From: Trichosphaerium sp. ATCC 40318
Lineage: Eukaryota > Discosea > Flabellinia > Trichosidae
Direction: 5' to 3'
NCBI GenBank assembly: GCA_038496445.1
Contig: JALMLS010000598.1
Span: 1-64,000, forward strand
Length of the DNA stretch: 64,000 bases
Part shown: positions 57,221-64,000 of the stretch, piece by piece
Position numbering within the stretch: the first letter of the stretch is position 1
Layout: the number at the start of each line of letters is the position of its first letter
Program-made: the position numbers and the translations under genes
The notes under the pieces: model-generated
Told to the model about the DNA's origin: nothing
Database searches by the model: none
What the model saw: the letters and a program-made list of their open reading frames with translations, nothing else

Positions 57221-58465
57221 CTACACACGATTAAAGTCATAGCCAAATTTTCCTTCTGTGTATCCCCATTCAAAGACAAATGTATCCAGATCTCCAAGAA
57301 TAAAAGGTACACAACCCTCACTACACATTTGAAGCCCATCAATAAACCAATCATCCTCACCAGCTCCAGAACGAGCCCATGCAGTGAAACCTCCTAACTT
57401 ATCACCAGAATAGCAAGGTAATATTTCTGTGCCACATGCATAATGTTGTTCTAATTTTTCGCTGTCATAATCTCGAATACGATACAAAAAAGCAATGGCT
57501 CGAAGTAGCTTATTGGCGATAAATTCTTGTAATTTTTCTTCACTTTCTAAAATATAAACCAAAAGTTCGACTTTCTTTTTTGATTGTTCTCTCCATTTTT
57601 CAAACATTTCGATGAATCCTACAGGAAATTCCAAATTAATATCCCAACCCTTTATAATCAAAGGGACAAATAAGTTCAAATCCTCATGCACCTATACCAT
57701 CGAGTTAAAAAACCAATCAAAAAAAAAACGTGTTCTCAATTTTTTCGTATTTTTTGAACATACCTCACGCTTATCAAGTGACTTGTTCAGATTTAAAATT
57801 GCTCCATCTACACAATCTTCCTCAGGTATTTCTCTAGCAAAGTTTCTATTACAAGTGTAGCATAGAAATAGCTGAACAAGGCCTTTAAAAAGTCCCTTGA
57901 ACCTTTTAGGAACGTCTTCTCTTTTCATTTGAACGAGCAGCATGAGAGGTGTCTTACAGTGCTCACAGTGAGGAAGCGGGTACTTTACAGTGGTGAAAGG
58001 GTTTCCACCGTACTTTGAGAGGTTTGTATTATCGATGTATGAGAAACGCATGATAGGAGTGTAATACGTATGTACAAAGTCTTTAAGTATCCACGATATT
58101 TGGAGATGAAGTATTGCGCATTTCCTAATAGTTTGGCAGTCTGTAATGGCGTCAGAATCTTGTTGATTGGATCCTAGAATTTTTTCTATTATGGGTGATG
58201 ACAAGTGATGGGATGATTTGTTTGACGGGTCTTTAAGAAGCCAGTATTCTCCTGGGAACTGGTTTTGTAGAAATAATCGCCAAATCCTTGTATTTGACTT
58301 AATATTGTTGTAAAACGCCGTACAAACAATGCTAGCGTTTGCCAAGTGCATGTAATCATCATATTTGAAGGTAACAAGCAGTTTCTCGAAAATAAGCGAC
58401 CAAACCTCAGGAGGAGCGTTGTTTTCGCGTACAGTATCTTCAGCGGTCCTACGTTGTTTTTTCAT
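57221..58465 (-). CDS. F-box / DUF1963 (YwqG-like) protein
   Basis: Two exons: 58465 to about 57770 and 57691 to 57221, with one intron (GTATGT...TATAG) joining KRE to VHEDLNLF in frame. Total about 385 residues. The N-terminus (APPEVWSLIFEKLLVTF, then LANASIVCTAFYNNIK and WRLFL) is an F-box. The rest matches the DUF1963/YwqG pattern: NPFTTVKYPLPHCEHC, TPLMLLVQMKRED, LVQLFLCYTC with a CxxC zinc-like pair repeated at HCEHC and CYTCN, and near the end DKLGGFTAWARSGAGEDDW, followed by CVPFILGDLDTFVFEWG. DUF1963 proteins occur widely in bacteria with poorly defined roles. As an F-box protein it would be an SCF substrate receptor with the DUF1963 part binding the target (inference). Confidence 0.85.
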
Positions 58466-59813
58466 GACTAGTTGGTAGGCCTTTTTAGGTTTTTTTTAAT
58501 CACGTGTTAAGTCGTATTTAAAGATGGAGCGCCAGTACCTTGCTAAATATGATAGAGTTCAATATATTTATTCTATGCAAACGGATGTCATAAAACTAAA
58601 GGAAGTAGTAACAGTATTGCCACACCATCGCTGAGGCGGGCAGCGATTGTCGAGTCAGGTCAAGTTAACGGTCTGGTTTTCTTAATATAGTAATTTTTTT
58701 TACCACGTGGAAAGGCGTCATGCAAAACCGCTCTCAACAGAGCTGATACCTGGTAAACATGTACAACGTACTGTTTGTTACGAGCGCGACGTAAATGGGA
58801 CAAATAGCGTTCCTGCACCAGAGTTTGACATAAATCTGTAACTATTCCTTACTCAACAAAACAACTTTCAAAAAAAAACATGTGCAATGAGACCGTAGGG
58901 CGTTGTACTACAATTTTGAAAAAAAAAATGAAACAGATAAAGTCTGTTGCTGGGTTTCCTTTTTGAGAAAAGTAAAAAAAAAAAACTGAAGCGTTAACTT
59001 GACCTGACTCGACAATTTTGAGGGATGAATAGTGAATGTTTACAAAGTAATTTTATGCTAATCAGACACAGAACAACGTCATGCATGAGAATCACTGTCA
59101 CTGCCGATGATGTACTTGCGCCTCTGATTTGACCACTTTGAAAGATAACCAAAAATTGTAAGTTAATTGAACCAGTCGTGAGCTCAACGCGGATCTGGAG
59201 GTCACCACGTGTGGGTTTTTAATCACGTGGGTTTGAGATGGGATTCGTGAGCTTTTTCCCCTTTTGATGCCTGCTCACATACAGCTTACCTCGGCAAGTT
59301 CTGTGTGTCAGACGTGTCAAACCCGCAGTTATATTGTTGTGCGCTATCGCGTGATATTGGTTAGACAATGAAAACGACTGATGTAAGGGTGTACAGTGTT
59401 ATAAATATAATAGCACCCAATCATGACTTGAGTGTTTTTAAATAAAATGTCACAAAGATTGCACCTTTGTGAAAAAATTGCACCTTGCGGTGTTTCACAA
59501 AAAGATTCTTTTTGTACGCATAAAAATAAACACTTCGTATTTACAAACCTTGATGTTAATAGCGACTGCTTTGTTCAAGGACAAATAGTTTGGCCGTGGG
59601 TTGTTGCCAAACGTTCACATGTGTTGTGTCTTTGCGCTGTACTTATACCCTAGTAGTAAGCATGTTGGTTGAGGAAGCGTTGGTATGAAAAAAAGGTCTC
59701 GCTTTCTACATCAAATTGCTAGTTCTTTCGCTAGCACATTACCTTAAGTTAGGTACTTTAAGTCTTTAGTATTGTTGTTGGTTAGCATATTTCTCGTACC
59801 CAACAAGTATAAA
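58466..59813. other. Divergent intergenic region with an inverted-repeat element
   Basis: 1.35 kb between F-box/DUF1963 (minus) and GH81 copy B (plus). It contains the inverted-repeat element at 58646-59016. Two CACGTG sites lie at about 59205 and 59225. A 73-codon open frame at 59432-59653 has no recognisable content. Confidence 0.5.
58646..59016. mobile_element. Possible MITE-like element with perfect 25-bp terminal inverted repeats
   Basis: The left arm at 58646-58670 begins ATTGTCGAGTCAGG and ends GTTAACG. The right arm at 58992-59016 is its exact reverse complement over all 25 bases. The 371-bp span has no coding capacity and is AT-rich inside. Flanking bases (GCAGCG on the left, TTTGAG on the right) show no target-site duplication, so insertion by a transposase is not proven. 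A hairpin-forming transcript or a protein-binding inverted repeat are alternatives. Confidence 0.55.
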
Positions 59814-62800
59814 ATGGGTAGGAAGCTTGAAGTCATACTCGCTTTATTGTTTGTAGCCTCGGTGTTTTCCCTCGCACCATTTTCTACTAAGCGGCCTGTA
59901 TTCGCATCGGTACGCATCTTTACAAAGCTATACTCGTAGTGGTTGGCCGCCAAAGGGCGTAATATGATAGAGCCCTTTCCAAAATAAATATACTTAGCTC
60001 AAAAATAGGTTACGCACCCACTTCAACCAACAGACATTTTGGGCAACTTCAACACTCCATACCCAACGAATGCTTTTTGGACAAACGCAGTACTAGCCAA
60101 TGGAGCTGGTGTTGTTGGTCAAGGCATGGTACCAGCATTACCGTATCTAGTCAAGTACGTTTCAGTAACTTTTAAAAAACGAACTAGCGCCATTGCTAAC
60201 AAAACACCTTTTTTTGGCATCACGTGATACTACGCTTTTTTTGTAAATCGCGGAGTATTTAAATTTCCGTTGTTACTCACTAGTGTGCTTTAGTATGAGG
60301 AGTAATGGTGTGGCCATAACTATGCCCTCTCTGTTCGGAGCAAGCAATGTTGCTGGGATGGCATTTGGTGAAGATTTTAGAGTCTTTTTTCAACAACTTT
60401 CGGGATCTCCTGTGAGGTAAGCCTGTCAATTATTTAAGTTTGTTGGGTGTAATTAATGTTATGTAAGACGTGTATCAAAGTATGATGATATGTCTGTGAC
60501 TATGGCATGGAATACAAATCAGCTTGAGGTTCCAATTGTTCCAGGTAGAACAGTAAACCAAACTTTCTTTTTTGTGACCGTTGCTCATTGCTTACTCTTT
60601 GTACCAGGAAGTCCATACTTTTCCTTCAAAGTAGATAACTTGACACCATTTATAACATCCGAACACGTTATAAGGTCTATCAACGGTCAATCAGCAGGAA
60701 CAATCTCAGGTACACATTGCAAACAAGATCTTAAACTAACCCGTTTTCCAGGTAACAAATTTGTGATTGTACTTGATGGTGGTCCAACCGGTATACTCTA
60801 CACCTCTTCGAGCGTATCCATAACTTGGACTTCATCGATCATAAACTTCAACAGCAGGTTCACAGGAGTTATACGTCTTGCAAACAGTGCGATTGGCGAG
60901 TCAGAACTTGATAAGTACAGAGACGCTTTGGTTGTTGGAGGAACAGCAGAGTACGCATTTTGTGTATCTTCATACTTTCTCGTACTTACTTTTTTCTTTG
61001 TAGTATCGTATTTGGTCAAGGCAATAATGCCAATCTTGAAATTACATGGCAAACTGAAGGTCAAGGACAGTTGTTGATGATGGCTTTACCACATCATCAA
61101 GATATGTTTTCACAAGGATCTTCATCAAGTGCTAGTATAAGAACCTTAAAGGTAAGAGTAGTTACGCTTCCTATCGTCACCATTTAATCATGAATAGGGT
61201 ACAATGACAGGAAGAGTTGGTTCACAATGGGTTCTTCCTGAAATCCTCCCTGAACTCAGATGGAATTCTGCAAACCCTATCGACTCTGACAAGATAGGTG
61301 CACTTCGTGCTGCTCTGATAGCAGATGACGCTGCTCAAAACTTTTTCCCAGGGGTACGTCACATAGTTATTGTGAAATTGTGAGCGAAGCAATCGATCTC
61401 GTTTGTTTTATTGGTGCTAGGTACATGAACCTTACTTTTTTTCTCTTGTAGGATCCTTACTTTCATGGAAAGAAAGTAGCTCGTGTAGCAAGGTTGGTAC
61501 TCATAGCTGATCAATTGGGTGAGAGTCAAATAACTACATCGCGATTGAATCATTTAAAGGATATCATAACTCCATGGCTTGAAGGTTCGTTGACTTTCTA
61601 AGGATATCCTACATTATTTTTTTTCTATCGCTTCTTTGCTTACAACATGTGTTAGGTACAAATAGTAACAAGCTTGTATACGACTCTACATGGGGCGGTA
61701 TCGTGAGTACCAATGGAGCAAATAGCGCTGCAAGTGATTTTGGACAGGGCTACTACAACGATCATCGTAAGGAAGATAAAATAGTATTACACCCACTTAT
61801 TGTGCTTGATAGATTTCCACTATGGGTACTTCCTCTATGCTCTTGCAGTGATTGGTAAATATGATATATCGTTTATAAATCAACACAAAGATGCTGTATT
61901 GGACTTAGCGAGAGATATAGGTACTCACAATGACACTCAGCAATGATACTTTGAATCTCACTTTTTGTTTTCTACCTAGCCAATCCTTCAACTCAAGATA
62001 CCTACTTTACAAAGCTTCGTCAAATAGACTGGTATAATGGTCATTCATGGGCAAGGTAACTTTAACTGAGTACGTGCATTTACGAGATACTTATACCATT
62101 AGCGGTATATTCGAGTTCGGTGATGCCAAAAACCAAGAAAGTACTTCAGAAGCCATAAATGGATGGTACGTTCACTTCTCACTCGCGGTGTTTTTTAAAG
62201 GTTGCTAATGTACTAAAGGTATGGATTGGCGTTACTTGGTGAAGTGTTGGGTAATGACGAAATGAAGAATCTTGGAAGAATGTTGATGGCCACAGAAATT
62301 CGGTAAGTACAGACACTCTTTGTTTGGCTTTCAGTAGCGCTGTTACTCACTTTATACAATTAGTGGCACTAAAAAGTATTGGCATATTACTAGCCAGTCT
62401 GATATCTACCCAGATGCATTCAAGCAAAACAAAGCTATTGTTGGTATTCTATGGTCAAGTAAAGTAGATTATACAACTTGGTTTGGAGGAAATCTTGAAT
62501 TTGTCTATGGAATACAAGTACGAACAGCCGCATTCGCACTTGGCACTTTTTTTATTAACTTTTTCTTCAAAATAGATGCTTCCTTTTACGCCTGCCACTG
62601 AACTATTTCTTGATGACACTGACTGGGTCAGTGAAGCTTATGGATACCTTGAGAATCTGGTGAGGACTTTTTGAAACTCAAAGTCACGTGAACTAATTAA
62701 TATAAATAGAATGCAGGTCAGGAGTGGAATGGGTTTCTTCTTTCATTTTTGGCGATTGTTGACAAACCTCGAGTACGCACAAGATCTAATTGTTAATCAC

Positions 62801-63770
62801 GTGTTTGCTTAACTTGGTTTAGGCTTGGCAAGCAGTTCAGCAGCTGACCGCTTGGGATAATGGTAACTCGAGAACGAACACATATTACTGGTAAGACAAC
62901 AAAGGCATAAACCGCATTGTGTTATTTGAACTAGAATACAACGTTCTTGTAACTTTTCTTTTGTCAATGTCGTGCTGTCTTTGTTCTAATTCAACCGTTA
63001 GGGTAGCAACAAGGCCCGGAAGTTCTCCAGGAGGTTCTTCAGGACCTGGAAGAATACCTATTGAAAGCTTTATTGGAAGAGAAGATACTTCAGCACCTAA
63101 TTTTGGTATGTTTGCTTTTCCGGCTGTTTTTATTTTTGACTGTAATTTTGAATATTGTGCTTCTATTAATACCCCTTTGTCCAGGTGGTCAATCATGCGG
63201 AAACCCACAAAGTTCAAATGACGGAAACCTTGCTGACTTACAAATAGCAAGCGACTCAGGGTTTCCAGGTGGATGCAATGTTGGTTGGGTTGACGCTGGT
63301 GAGAGTTTGTCTTACAATATTGCGTTCAGTTCAAGAACAAGTTATACTTTAAGTGCTCGTGTTGCTACTCCTGTTAGTGGTACCAAACGCTTTTCTGTAT
63401 TCGTTGATAACGTCAGAGTTGGTTCAGGACAATTTCAATCAACTGGTGGTGAGTTCTTTATTCCGTTATTTTCATATTTTTTTACATTTTTTTTCTTTCC
63501 TTTCTTTGTTGTTATGAACCTGGCGTACTCACTAGAAGTTTTTTGTTAACAGCCTGGCAAAATTATCAATGGGCTCATGTTAGTATGGGGACTGTTTCAG
63601 CAGGTAGTCATCAAGTAAAGATTGTGTTCGATACAAGTAGCTTCAACATGCACTTTTTTGAAATTGAACCAACTACTTCAGCAAGGAACGCAAATTCAAA
63701 CGCCATGTCACTGGTACCAAGTACTATTTTATCATTATTGATAGTTGTATTGTCTGTACTATTTGTATAA
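59814..63770 (+). CDS. GH81 endo-beta-1,3-glucanase with CBM6 and GPI-type tail (copy B)
   Basis: Start [19 protein letters not shown] is a signal peptide. The GH81 order matches copy A exon for exon: [71 protein letters not shown] (split by an intron), [37 protein letters not shown] with catalytic-region Glu residues, [13 protein letters not shown] and [11 protein letters not shown]. After a Gly/Ser/Pro linker ([11 protein letters not shown]) comes a CBM6 module ([21 protein letters not shown]-type strand, [39 protein letters not shown]), then a terminal hydrophobic segment ([19 protein letters not shown]) with Asn/Ser just before it, typical of a GPI signal. About 20 introns. CBM6 modules bind beta-glucans, so this copy should be cell-surface and substrate-targeted. 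No disabling change seen. Confidence 0.92.
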
Positions 63771-64000
63771 CGTTCAAAGACATAAAGCTTAGAAAGTAGC
63801 TAGTAAATCACTTAGGCTAATTGTTCAGTTTATTATTAGTTTAGCTGAAGCTCTACTTTGACTCAAACGAGTGATCAGAGTACAATTTTCAGGTATTCAT
63901 ACAATAGATGTATCCGGGCTAAAGCGATTACAGATGAAGGATTCGTCATAATCTGTTTACCCTTAGTGACAACTTCAATCAAAACCTAAATGACTGTCGA
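63771..64000. other. 3' flank of GH81 copy B
   Basis: 230 bp to the window edge; no gene recognised. Confidence 0.4.

Noticed and set aside
61920-61978. Premature stop and frameshifts in GH81 copy B
   Set aside because: The difference from copy A lies inside an intron with proper GTACTC/CTAG ends; the spliced frame (RDI joined to [10 protein letters not shown]) is intact.
1-64000. CRISPR arrays or bacterial operons
   Set aside because: No regularly spaced direct repeats of 25-40 bp; genes are intron-rich and eukaryotic.
1-64000. tRNA, rRNA or spliceosomal RNA genes
   Set aside because: Reading both strands I found no A-box/B-box pair with a cloverleaf, no rRNA core sequence and no U1/U2/U6 signature. 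Short GTTCAAACC-like strings (for example near 19830) lack the rest of a tRNA.

Overview
The window is nuclear DNA of a free-living microbial eukaryote. It is AT-rich and gene-dense, and most genes are cut by many short introns, usually about 40-90 nt. Many introns start GTACGT or a close variant and end in AG. Gene content (XMAP215/ch-TOG protein, actin-related protein, RasGEF, BTG/Tob protein, Rlp24, C-type lectin) suggests a phagotrophic amoeboid or flagellate protist outside the plant and ciliate/apicomplexan lineages. I cannot name the organism. Exon models were joined by eye from frame and splice sites, so ends and internal junctions are approximate unless stated.

Layout. 0-10 kb: 3' end of a carotenoid oxygenase, a membrane-anchored C-type lectin protein, a large unrecognised gene, a decayed YwqK/MORN-like repeat gene, an AlkB-type dioxygenase and a divergent actin-related protein. 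9.9-18.2 kb: one long minus-strand gene for a multi-TOG microtubule polymerase. 18.2-21.4 kb: mostly gene-poor, with a small ORF and another YwqK relic. 21.4-31 kb: ER-type short-chain dehydrogenase, CocE/NonD hydrolase, intronless ankyrin-repeat protein, secreted Pro-rich protein, two-pass coiled-coil membrane protein. 31-46 kb: polysaccharide lyase family 8, pepsin-like protease, giant CPBP (CAAX-protease-like) membrane protein and a transmembrane GH81 endo-beta-1,3-glucanase. 46-59 kb: intact intronless YwqK-like repeat gene, small membrane protein, BTG/Tob, Rlp24, a charged unknown, F-box/RasGEF, F-box/DUF1963, and a 371-bp segment bounded by a perfect 25-bp inverted repeat. 59.8-63.8 kb: a second GH81 gene in inverted orientation, with a CBM6 domain and a GPI-type tail.

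Working picture. Several genes encode secreted or surface-anchored proteins that could capture and digest polysaccharide-rich prey: lectin, PL8 lyase, pepsin-like protease and two differently tethered beta-1,3-glucanases. They are interspersed with housekeeping cytoskeleton and ribosome-assembly genes. The most unusual items are the GH81 pair with near-identical intron sequence but different anchors, the dispersed YwqK-like family (one intact, three relics), the internal duplication in the CPBP protein, an actin-related protein with a substituted nucleotide-loop aspartate, F-box domains fused to unexpected partners, and a strong excess of the CACGTG palindrome.
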